Of a stretch of 64,000 bases of DNA, positions 36,401 to 48,400 are shown piece after piece. The notes under the pieces are model-generated. The model was not told the origin of the DNA. It did not search any database and worked only from the letters and a program-made list of their open reading frames with translations. The position numbers and the translations under genes are program-made. The stretch spans positions 6,758,001-6,822,000 of the forward strand of contig JBAIAC010000057.1 of assembly GCA_037349315.1 (NCBI GenBank), written 5' to 3'. Every line of letters begins with the position of its first letter. Position 1 is the stretch's first letter. The stretch comes from Chelydra serpentina (taxonomy: Eukaryota > Chordata > Testudines > Chelydridae).

Positions 36401-39400
36401 CCGCTCGGGTGGAGGTCCTGCAGGTCTGTCTCCGGCAAGTGGAGCAGACTGATGAGGTGAAGGTCATGAGGCCTGTTGTGTTTTGTTAACTGAGATGTTT
36501 TCAACCTTAAGAACATGCAGTGAAACACTTGCCGTTCTGGGTTCCGGGTTTGGGTGCGTGCCTTTGTAATGATTCATGACACAGCAGGGGTTTCTTCAAA
36601 AGACGCGATTGCTCCTTTCTATTACCCTACCCATCCCATCTTTCAAGGGAATGAGTTTCTGCCTTCCCCCTGGAAGTATTCAAAATAACCGAGCTCTTGA
36701 GGGCTCTAGATGGCACAGCTGGTCAGTCCCTTTGGCTTTCAGCTCTGGAAATGTACCTGAGTCTAGCTGAGATCACAAGTGCATTGGTTTAGTGGACTCA
36801 ACCTAGCTCCTATACGTTCCACATCCGAAAATAACTGCACAAACTGGCACTGTTCAACCCAAATGATAACCAGGGTTGCTAGTTCCTCATTTTCCTTGCA
36901 CAGTTAATGGTCTGTAGACACACGAGAACAGCCCTTTGAATAATATCTAAATGTCGCGGCACACGGGAGCCACCCACACAAGCTCCTGGTTCTCTGCTGT
37001 ATTCCTGCAGCCCACATAACCGCATGGACCTTTCCACTCCAGACACTATTAATACTGTAATGTTTTTATTAACAGTTGCTCTCAATAACTCTCTGCCTAT
37101 GCCATCTCTTTGTGTGTATTAACCAGTTTGCTTTGCTTTTTCAGATTCAGTGTGCACCCATCCTAACCCAGGAAGATCTCGCTTTGCAGCTGAAGAGCTC
37201 TTAAGAGCGCTCTTTTGAATTGCTTCTGTGGTTTATCTTAAAGATTGAAAGAAATGACCGCAGCATTTTTCACAAAGTTTGTATGTTTAGTTGCTACAGC
37301 ATCAGAAGAAACTGTTTTTTCCCCCCTGCCGGCAAAGAGAAGTTTTTTGTGAGGATTGTCAGGGTCACACATCATGCTCAATTGCTCAAACAGGCGCTTC
37401 TGTATTGTGCACTAGTGGCAAAACCTAGGAATCGGATCAGCTACAGAAACACTTTGGATCCCCTAGGCTCTCACGCCAATCCCGGTGTCAAGAATAAACC
37501 TGACTCGGGTCAGTCAGTGTTCCAGAGCTGCAGCGCTGCATGATGCTAGCTTGTTACACATGGCCAGCCTTTCTAGAGAGGGCATTACACGGGTTTCTGA
37601 TGTATTTTACATTTCTGGAGGTTGAGAGGAAGGACAAAGCCAGAGCAACTTTCGGTGAATTGTACCGAGGAGGGCTGTGTTTTGATTGTTGCCCCCATGA
37701 AATTATTAAACATTTGTGGAATGGTCTCCCATCTAAGGAGAGAAGACAGCTTGAATTATAGAAAAATGTGTATTTAAAGGGATCCCTTCCTTCAAATACT
37801 GTTGGGCTGTGATACACGTCCATGCAGCCTGTCTGACTGTCTGAGAGCAGAGGGCTTCAAAAGGTGTTTTCTGTGCTGCCTCCTATCCTATCAGGTGCTC
37901 AGACTGTAACTTTGCAGCTTTGCTTTTCAGAGACATGGTGGCACTGGATGAATGATGTGTATTAAGCCGCCTCCTCTCTTCTCTTCCCCTCAACACAGAC
38001 TCTCCAGGAGCAGCAAGCAATGCGCAGCCAGAAGCTGGAGGAATTCTGCACCTGGCTAGGCCAGGCGGAGAACACGCTGACAGACCAGCAAAGAGCAGCC
38101 AATGAAGGGGGTCTACCCAGACTGCAGCAGAGGCAAAGTGACGTTAAGGTCAGTGCTAGAGTCGTTGTGGGGGGAAAGAAGGGGGCAAAAGAGGTTTGAG
38201 CTGCCCAGGTGGCCCAGAAAAGTTGTACGATTCTTCCATAATGCTTGTAGGACCTGCAGAGGAACATTCAGAGTCGGGCTGCCTCCTTCGCGGGTGTCTT
38301 GAAAGCAACCGAAGAGTTCTTGGAGGAGAACAGGACCAAGATGAACCCCGGGGAGCTGGCAGCCCTGCAAGAGACACTCCGCCTCGCAAAGGAGCAGTTC
38401 CAGTCTCTGCAGGAGAGGACTGAAGTGGCCCAGAAAGAGCTGGAGAGTGCAGTGACTGCTGCAGTGCAACAGGAGACGGAAAAGGTAACACGCGAAGAAC
38501 GAACGGAGGGGGGGACTTTTCATGAGGGGAGGCAGCATGGCCTAGTGGGTATGCCACTGGCCTGGGCGTTGGGAAACCCGGGTTCTGTTCCTGGCTCTGC
38601 AACTGTCTTTGCTTGGTGACCTTGGATAAGTCATGTTTCCACTCTGTGCCTCGGTTTCCCCACCTGTCAAATGATGGTACTGACTCCCCTTATAAAGCAC
38701 TTTGAGAGCTATAGGATTAGAAGTGATAGGCATTTATAATACTAAGACAATATTCATAGTAATGTGAAGCAGCCCAGGGCAGAGTAAAGGAGCCTTGCTC
38801 TGATGTCAGGAATTGGTAAGAAACTTCCAGTGCAGCTTTTTGAAGTAAATTGGTGCATCTGAAAATCCAACAGATAAACCACAGGGGTGTACCTCAAGGA
38901 ACCACTTGGATGTGTGCACCCACACTGCTTGTACACTCATTCACTCACTCGCTCTGTATCAGAAGCCCAGTTTGGGGCGTGTGTTGGCTGAGTTGGCCTA
39001 TGGACTCTGTGTTGTGCTGGGGTGAAAATCACAAAATCAATCGGATGCCAGGATGTGGTTATTTATATTCAGATATTTTTTTCTGGTGAAAGGAAGCTTA
39101 AAATGCAACATTTTGAAGTTCTCTGCAAGTCTCGGGGAGTGTGGTGGGGTAGGAGGAGAGCAATTCCTCCCTGTGTACAGCACTGATTCTCCCTCTCCTG
39201 ATACAGCAGCTTATACAAATACAAAAAGAACAGCCCTCCTCATCCGGAATATTTGTTGTTTTTCAGGTGAAAGCTGCCAAAGAATTGGAGGAGAACAGGA
39301 GTAAGATCGAGTCGCTTCTAAATTGGGTGACGTCATTAGAACAGACGGGGAGGCTCGCTGAGCACACACCTCGCCCGGTGGAACAAGCTCCGGGAGCAGT

Positions 39401-42400
39401 CGAGGGGAAAAGCACCCGGGACATTCTCGACGGTCACGTAGTGGAAGTGGACAGAGTGGAAGAGAACCTTGATGGGCAGTATGAGAGGCTGAAGGTTAGA
39501 ATGCCGCCATGTCCCACCTACCTGGCCAGTCCGACATTAGATCTTAGCGCTTCCGAGCATGGCGATGACCCTGCCACCAGGAAGTGGCATTGAATGCACG
39601 GATGTGTTCACCTTGCCACGCAGTCATGTTCCAGTGCAACGGGGCATTGTTGCTCTGGTGCTCTAGAAGAGGAGATCCTTGAGCTTGTGGGATCACTGCA
39701 GACGGGAGGACTTGGAGATGTGAAAGTGGAGAGAGGCGTGGTTTTCATCCGCCTCAGCTGTAATTTATTAGTGGTGTGATCAGTAATGCAGAGTACTTTA
39801 CATTCAGGGTCGCAAGGTGACGCGCTCAGGGTAACACACAGGGGAGGGGTTAGTTGTTTGCCGGCACAGTGAAGAGAGATCTGTCGGTAGTTCTGGTGCT
39901 AAGGGCTTGTCTGCATGGGGAAGTTAATGCACAGGGAGCTAGGAGTGAATGTAACATGCACCCCTGACTCCACACCCACTCCACATGTGAACACTCTTAC
40001 TGCGCACTATGAATGCCAGTTTAGCTTAGCATTCCAAAGTGCATTAAACTCATGTGCTCAAAGACAAGGTGGGCAAGCAATTAGCCCGACTCCTGTCGGG
40101 GAGAGAGACGAGCTTGAGTCCAGTAAAAGGTATGACTTCACCCACCTTGTCTCTCCGGTATCCCGGGACTGACATGGCCACAGCTGCACTGCATGCGACA
40201 AAGTGCACAGACACATTCCCAGTGCGCAGAAGAGTGTCCGCACTGGGAGTTCGTGGGGAGTCGCTAGTGCACACCAGCTTTTCCCCCAGGTAGACAAGTC
40301 CTTGGAGACGTGAGATTGGTCACAAGGCAGCATGTCTGTTGTGTGTGTGTTTCAGGCACGCCATCAGGAGCTGCTCTCCCAACAGCAAGACGTCATTCTA
40401 GCTACACAGACCGCACAGGCCTTCCTGGACAAACAGGGCCACAACCTGGCCCCGGAGGAGAGGCAGCGGCTTCAGGGGAGGCTGGCAGAGCTGAAGGAGC
40501 AATACGCCGCCAACCTGTCGCAGTCGGAGAAGCAGCTGAAGCAAGTGCAGGCGCTGCGGGATGAGCTGCAGAAATTTCTGCGGGATCACGGCGAGTTTGA
40601 GGCCTGGCTAGAGCAGGCGGAGCAGGAGCTGGAGCGGATGCACAAAGGGGACAGCGACCCGGAATCGTTGAGACCGATGCTTCTCCGGCAGGGAAGCTTC
40701 TCGGAAGATGTGATCTCCCACAAGGGGGATTTGCGGTTTGTTACCATGTCAGGACAGAAGGTGCTGGACGCAGAGAGAGCGGCCAAGGAAGAAGGACCTG
40801 AGCTGCTAGCCACGGGAAACTTAGTCAAGAGCAAACTGGATGATGCAACAAAAAGATACGCTGCACTCCACTCGAAGGTACAGGAAACACTTTCCAGCTC
40901 CATAGGATAACGCTTTTATGGCGTTTCCTCTGTAGAGATGGTGGCAGCTGGTACTGCACATAACTGGGAATTTACCTGTCAAATCTGCCCTGTTACATTC
41001 TCTCTGACTGTTCTTCACCTTCCTACACCAGGAACACTTACACTGTTCCAACGTCTTAAAGGTGTGAGCTCAGAAGAGGGCAGGGACTGCATTATATGGT
41101 TCTTCCACCCATATGCCAAAATTGAGCTCTTCCTCAGGGCTCGGCTCCCGGGCAAGTTGGTGCGTGGCAGGCTGGGGCGTGAATCTACCGCACACTAGCT
41201 TGCTGTGCGTTAACTTGCTGTAATGCGCTGAGAGTTCTCTAGTGCACTTGGCATATTCCCCTTCGAAACTGGAGCCTTTGCTGCATGAGTAGCATCCACG
41301 TAGCGAGTTAACGTCTGGCAGGCGAGCGCCCTGTACGTTCACCCCCGTGCTTGCCACATGCTAACTTGCGGTGTCGACAAGCCCTCGGTGAATTCTCCCC
41401 CCGCCCCCTTTCTTCAAATAAAGGGGGTATGGAAGAGCAGGCTGCGGATGGTGATTGTTCATATCCTTGTCTCGGATTTTATCTCCCCGTGTAGTGTGCC
41501 AAGCTTGGTTCCCATCTGAACGCCTTGCTGGATCGCTACCAGCAATTCCAGGACGTGGCAGAAACTCTCAGGACATGGCTTCAGGAGAGTGAAGCCGCCG
41601 TAGCAAAAGTCCTCTCTGAGACAGTTTCCTCGGACCCAGCGGTTCTTCAGCAGCAGCTCACCAATGCCAAGGTAAGGGACCTTCAGACTGTCTTTCTCCA
41701 GGCTGAATGGTCGTCCCTCGCGGGCCAGACATCTCACCCTAAAATCCTGATTTCGATCTCCTGTCATATGGGTTACTTGGGGGCTGTTAAATTAAGGATG
41801 GAACCTGCTAGACCAGCTCACCGTGTGCCGCAGTCTCTTTGGTGTATATTATTGCTGACATTCGTGGTCTTCTCTTGTGTTGGAGCAGCATCTACAGGGA
41901 GATCTTGCTGAGCATCAGGTGCCCGTGGAGAAACTGCAGAAAGCAGCCCGTTCCCTGCTGGAGATAGAAGGAGAGCCAGCCCCGGATCGCAGACGCATTC
42001 AGGAAACCACAGGTACTGGGCAAAGCAGCCGTGTCCGTTAGCGTGTGCGAGTGTGAAGACAGGCCACAGGGGGCCCAAGTCAGACGAGTTCAGGAGAGCA
42101 CAGGATCAAAGCAGAGACGCTACTGCAGTATTAGCAACTTGTCTACCATCCCTGTGTGCACACATACATATGCCAATGGGGCAGTTAACCAACTTCCCCA
42201 AACACCTCCTGAGGCTATTAGTTTCCTTTGGAGAGAAATGTTGAGAAAATGGGGGAGGAGGGGTGTCGTGAGCAAACAGGCAGCTTCTGCCCGAAGTAGT
42301 GAAAAGCGACTTGTTGTTTTTAATGTCGAGACAATACAATAGACCCCACTGAAATGGTCTTATCATAGTGCTACTGGGTGACCATGTTTCTGTCCTTTAG

Positions 42401-45400
42401 TGTATGGTTTCTGGTTAGCCTATACCCACGGGTCTTAACTCTAGAGTGGGAGCAGATTACTCCACCTCTGCTACTGCAGGGTTCTTACACCTTCCTGTGT
42501 AGCATCTGGTGTGGGCCACTGTTGCAGACAGGACACTGGAATAGATGGACCTTGGGTCAGTTCCTATGCTGCTGCTTTCTTTTTTATTTACCGGGTGAGG
42601 TTTTTCCTGTTCCCCCTAACTGTTCGGTGGCTCCAGCCCCTCTGGGTGATCTGGCTAGTTATTTGTGTTGGGGATAATCCCATAGGTGACAATCACTTGG
42701 CCCTATTGGTCATTGATTTTATCCTGTGCTGAATTCCCCAGATTCCATCGTGAGCCGTTTTCAGAGCCTTTCTGGTCAGATGGCAGAGCGCTCGGATCTG
42801 CTGCAGAAGTCCATTGCTCAGTCCCAGAGCGTTCAAGAAGGACTGGAGAATCTTCTGCAGTCGATGGCTGAGATTGAGAAGAGCCTGGAAGGAGAGCAGC
42901 TGGCTTCCCTCTCGTCTCTCTCCATCCAGGAGGCACTAGCCACAAACACGGTGAGATGTTCACTTAACTGCCTTTCATAAAGAGCCTGCATTCGGTAGAC
43001 CGTTCCTCTGTCTCTCGCCAACCTCTGGATTGTGCAGACATCTTAAAACATTCTGTGCTTTAATTGTATTGAATGTTCAAGTCATTTAAATGCAGTAAAC
43101 CCATTTAAAAAGGGAGCATTATATCCATCCTTTACCTGAATTCACTGAACTAGGAAGTACAGCGACTGAAACTGTTTACCTGCCTCCTCAGCTAATGAGC
43201 AGCGTTTAGAGACATTAGCATAGCCTTGAGAGGAAATCCCTGTCCAGGAGCAGTGGATGAGGATAGACTGACAGTTAAGCATGAGCAGAGGTCAAAGCCA
43301 AAGTCAGACCCAGTGGGGAAGGAAGGCACAGGGAGGGCTGGGGGTGAAAATAATCCATGTGAATGTTTCTGGTTGTCTAGAAATGTCATTTGCTTTAAGA
43401 TTTGTAGTTGCAAAGGGCCCCCCGGTCAACTCATGCCGCTTTGGTTCTCTCGGTGTATGTTCTAACAACAGAAGTTGAAGCAGGACATCGCCAGGCAGAA
43501 GAGCAGCCTAGAAGCCACCCGAGAAATGGTGACTCGATTCATGGAAACGGCCGACAGCGCCACAGCCTCAGCCTTGCAGGGCAAGTTGGCCGAGGTGACC
43601 GAGCATTTCAACAAGCTGTGCCGGCAGCAGCAGGAGAAGGAGAACGTTCTGAAGGGCCTTCTCCCGAAGGTGGAGCAGTACGAGCACCTCTCCGCGAAGC
43701 TGCAGCAGTTCACGGAGAGCAGAGCTCGCATGCTGGCTTCTGGAAACCAGCCGGATCGTGACATCGCTCACTTCTCCCAGCAGATCCAGGTGAGAAGCGG
43801 GGCTTTGGTGCCTGAAGGAGGCCCAGACTATGAGGCTTTTGTGAGGAGCCCTTTGCAGACAGAGTGGAGGGATTTGTGCAGGGTAAATAACCCCCTGCCT
43901 TCATCCCAGGCCATTGGGACCTGCAGTGACAGTAGCCGTTTGCTCAGCCATTGGAGAAAGGGAATGAGATGGGGGCTTTGCTGTTTCACTGCCCTGTGTG
44001 AACAGTCTAGCAGCAGTGCTAGACTAGAAGGACAATTCTGCCCAGTCCAGCTGGCTGGGGGCAGAGAACGAATGGAGTGAACTCTGACCAGTTTGATTAG
44101 ACCCGGTGCAAGTATAGCTAGACCTCACTGGCTAAAAATCCCATCTTAATACTGCAAAATGCCTGAGCGTCAGTGAGTGGAATTGCAGCCCTAGGACAGA
44201 CAAAGAGTCCTGTGGCACCTTATAGACTGACAGACATATTGGAGCATAAGCTTTCGTGGGTGAATACCCCTCTGATACTTGACTACCCTAGGACAGTGGT
44301 TTAGGGAGTAGGGCTGGGTCCATTGCACTGGATGGGACAAACTCATAGTGGTTTCATGGAGACACCATGGTTCCTGTTAGCCGAGAACAGTATCTGCCCT
44401 AGATTCTCCCCTTCTACCAATTTGGATGAGTGGGAGGTTCAGAAGTTGGTCTGATTCAGGGATAATTCATCTTATTTCCCGTAGAGGGCACTCTGTTCCC
44501 TAGTCAGTATCAAGGGCTGTGTCTGTTCATTTCTCCTGTTTGATCTTCATCCCGGCTCTTGTTTATCCTGACAGGAGCTGAATTTAGAAATGAAGCAGCA
44601 CCAAGAGGACCTGGATACTTTAGAGGGTCTGACCACAGAGCTGAGCTCCTTTGGTTCCCCAGTCGGCTCCTCTCAGCACCAAGAGAAGGTGCACAGCCTA
44701 AAACAGGATTTTGTGCAGCTGCAGAAGGCAGCAAAGGAGAGGTAAGACCTGAGATCACCTGTTCCAGTCCTTCAGGGGCTGGATTGTGGAGACCGCTCTT
44801 AAAAATTGGAGGATATACTTCTCACCGATGATGGAAGTTACTTAGCAATTGGGAGAGAGCCGACTAAGGTTCATTTTTTGCTTTGGGGACCATACGTTAA
44901 CTTCTACCTCTGCTGTCCTCCTACACCGCAAGACTTAATGCCGTCATCTCTCACTGACATTTTAAAAAAGCACGGCTGGAGGCGTTGTGAAAATGTGCAT
45001 GCTACCAGCACCTCTGCCTCGTGCTTTCTCAGCACGCAGGGGCTGCCACGAATCAAACCCACTCCTGCTCCCCCCGAGGAGCAGAGCCCTGTATTGTGGC
45101 AGAGGTTCATGGGCCAGCAAAGGAGTGACCGATAATAGCTGCAGAAGGAGCCTCGTCGTTTTTCCTAGCTCGAGGGGGTTGCGACAATGCAGGGTCTGTC
45201 TGCAGAGAACGGGCAGCATTTAAAACAGGGTTCAGTTAAAGCGGGTTCATGAGCCCTCGTTCACGATGGAGAGCGGCGAGATGGGGGAAAATAAACCGCT
45301 CCACGATGTTATACGCCTCTGCTAGAGCTCAGTGTCACTTCCGTTCGGATGGTGCCTGAATAGCAGAGCGCCCAGGAACTCAGCTGTGTTGGAAAGTGTG

Positions 45401-48400
45401 AGGCAGTCTCTGTCTCCCAGTTCCACGGTGATTTCAGAACGGCCGTCAGGGCAGCGAATTTCATGGGCTACGCAGCACTGCCCATACGGAGCCACTGCGA
45501 GTGCGTGCTGTTGTGACCGCCTCTCACAGACATCCCGCCGCGTGTTGCTAACAGTGACGTGGCGAGGCAAGGGAAAGGTCTGTCTTCGCCGCAGCCGTGG
45601 GGAGTCTGATTGCACTTGTGTAAACATACCGGAGCTAGCTTGAATGTCACTAGCTCAAGAGCTGGAGCAGCGAAGCCGCGGCAGTGCGGGCTAGCTGCCC
45701 GAGTAATTACCCAGGATTCCAAGTGGGCTTGTACGGCCCATGCTGCCGTGACTTCACTGCTCTAGTACCCGAGCTAGTTAGAGCTAGCTCAGGTCTGTCT
45801 CTACGAGCTACAGTCACGCCCCATGGATGCCACGTACCCTAGGCTTGCCGTGCTTCCCTGCTTTCCCTGAAAGCGAGCTCTTCTTGGAGGAGAGGGGCAA
45901 AGAGTGGTTGTTACAAGGTCAAGAGCAATCTGAATGAGTTCTACTTTCCTGACAGCTCTGCTTCCCCATGCCAGGGGATTGTCATGGGGTGAGCCATAGA
46001 TTAACAGTGTCTCTCTCCTCAGCCTCCTCTCCCACTCGTGATCATGTGGCATATTTGACCACAGGGATTATCTGCCCTTCCATTCATTGGCATGCAACAT
46101 GCCAATGGTGACGACACAATTGTAGAAGAGAAATATTAAAGGAAGTATGTGGTGGTTCTCGGGGTAGCCAGGACTGAGGGTCACCTTGTTACCCCTCGGC
46201 TGTAGTGAGAGGTAGACTTGGCCGTGGTAAGCTGGCTGTTAGCTCCCTGACTTTGCCTCGCAGCTTACCAAGAGGTGCTCCTCGAGTCCCTTTGAACTAT
46301 TCCTCTGTCACTCCCAGCCCCGATACTGGCTACTCACAATAATCCCAGCCCCCAAAGGAGTCGGGTACTCCAGTTTGCTAGTTTTACCGTAAGCCACCAT
46401 TCCTGTATAACACAAAGCACTTGTGAGCGCTGACATTAAGAAAGAAGTAGGTTTAGTTAAGAAAGAATAGCGATTCAACTAGAAACAAGGGAGTGCGGTG
46501 AAAACAAATGGTTATGATACAAACAAAATCATAAAACCTGAACTAGGGCCTACACTTATTAATAGTTCCTTTTCCTAGCTAATAAAATAGTTTTGCCCCC
46601 CAAAAATGTCAGTCTGTTGCAGAGCTGGCTGGCTTCACAGAAACCAGGATCCAAACTGTCATGAAAACACCCCTGCTCCACAAGATGTCTTCTGAGTGAA
46701 TGGATGCAGAGGCCTCTCCCCACTCTGTGTTATACTGAAAGCCTGTTGTCTCTATTCATAGACAGGGCAATACCCTGCCTCTTGTAATGTTCTTGTTTTA
46801 CCTCCAAGTGGCTTCAATTGTTTGCACTTGTCTCCATTGTCTGTTCTGTGGTGGGGCAGTGAGAGACAATTGAACCTTGCATGACATCACCAGCTAACTA
46901 GGGAGAGAGAGCAACTCCCTCCTGCGTGAATAAACTGCCACCAGGTAGTTAATCCGTGGTGACTCCTCTTAACTTTAAGACCCTAAGGGCATAAATGTCA
47001 ATATAGCTGCTACCTTATTCCTTCAATGTTACCTGTATGCACATCACACTATGATTATGAATGTTGATAAGTTGCAAGCTTTCAATAGAGACCTTACATG
47101 GCACCCAGTATGCATAGATATCCTGTGAACAGTGTATTTGATGTAGTGAGTTTGTCAGGTCTGAGGTGAATTTTTTGCACAGACCTGGGCATCCATTGCC
47201 AAGGTGCCTTTGTGTTTGATTATTTAGCTGTTCCTTAGTATCTCTGTCCTTGAGTGTTGCTCCTTATTCTTTTATGGAGGGGCGGCTGCTGGTAGAACTA
47301 GACAGGCAAACTCTTCCTCCTTTTTTCCAGCTGTTTGCTACAAACATCCAGGCTCTTCTTTCCAATGATGAGCCTGAACCCCTTGTTCAAGTAGCTGATA
47401 GCAAGGAAGTGAATCCACCCACTCTGTGACCTGCCAGCTCGCTACAGGCCACTAACAAGTGCTCTGTGCAGACAATGGTTTCCGAGCTGCTAACCTGGAC
47501 TTTACCAAGAATGTGAGTCTGGGTCTCTAGGGGACAAGATGACACTGGACTTGTGCACCAAGGTCATGGACTAAGCCCGCTTTACCAGAAGCAGGGATGC
47601 AGCGTAGCGATAGCCATGTTTTTGGCTACTAGTGAGCGCCGTTGCTAAGCAACAACAAAAAACCCCACAGAGACCATGGTGCCCTCAATTCAGGGTATGG
47701 TAATTGCAAAGCGAAGCACGAGCTGCTAACTCTCTCCACCCTTTCACTCTTAGAGAAAAGGATGCATCATCTTGCCAGGAACAATTGGACGAGTTCCGAA
47801 AGTTGGTCGGAGCCATAAAGAAGTGGCTGAAAGAAAGTGAAGGGAATGTGCCATCCGCAGAGACCTCCCTGGGCACCCAGGAACTGGCAGAGCGCATGCA
47901 GCAAATCAAGGTGGGCAGGGAAAGCTGAAACGCTGTGAGGAGTTGGCGTGGAAACCAAAGGAGCATGTAATGACTTGCAGGACATGGTGTACTGTGAGCT
48001 ATTTTATGCCTGTATTAATCCAGCTACGCCTGGACTTCCATGTGCTTAGGTGCAGGACTGTATGTCCGTGCAATGGGTTCTCATAAGGGAGCCTTTACTT
48101 GCTCTGAAAATGGCACCACTGACGGTCTGCGTCTGCGTGGGACTGTCGAGAGACAGTGCTAGCGATCATACACATCCCTGTTCACTGCGGGCTCTCTCAC
48201 TTTCAATGCGTAGTGAAATCTAATCAGAATCTTGTGTTAATTTGTAAAGAAATCCGACGGCTCCTCTGCTTTTCAGAGGAATTTGGGAGGGGGAACCCCC
48301 ACTCCTCCATGTGCTAGTCTGTTTTGAATGCAGCAAAATTCTGCATCTCCAGTGAAATTCCCTCTGCTGGACATCAGGGGTTACATCCGGTCACTTGAGC

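Noticed and set aside
36421..36424. Donor cag|gtctgt inside exon 30
   Set aside because: It would remove a conserved helix end (VCLRQVEQ); the downstream donors fit the family length better.
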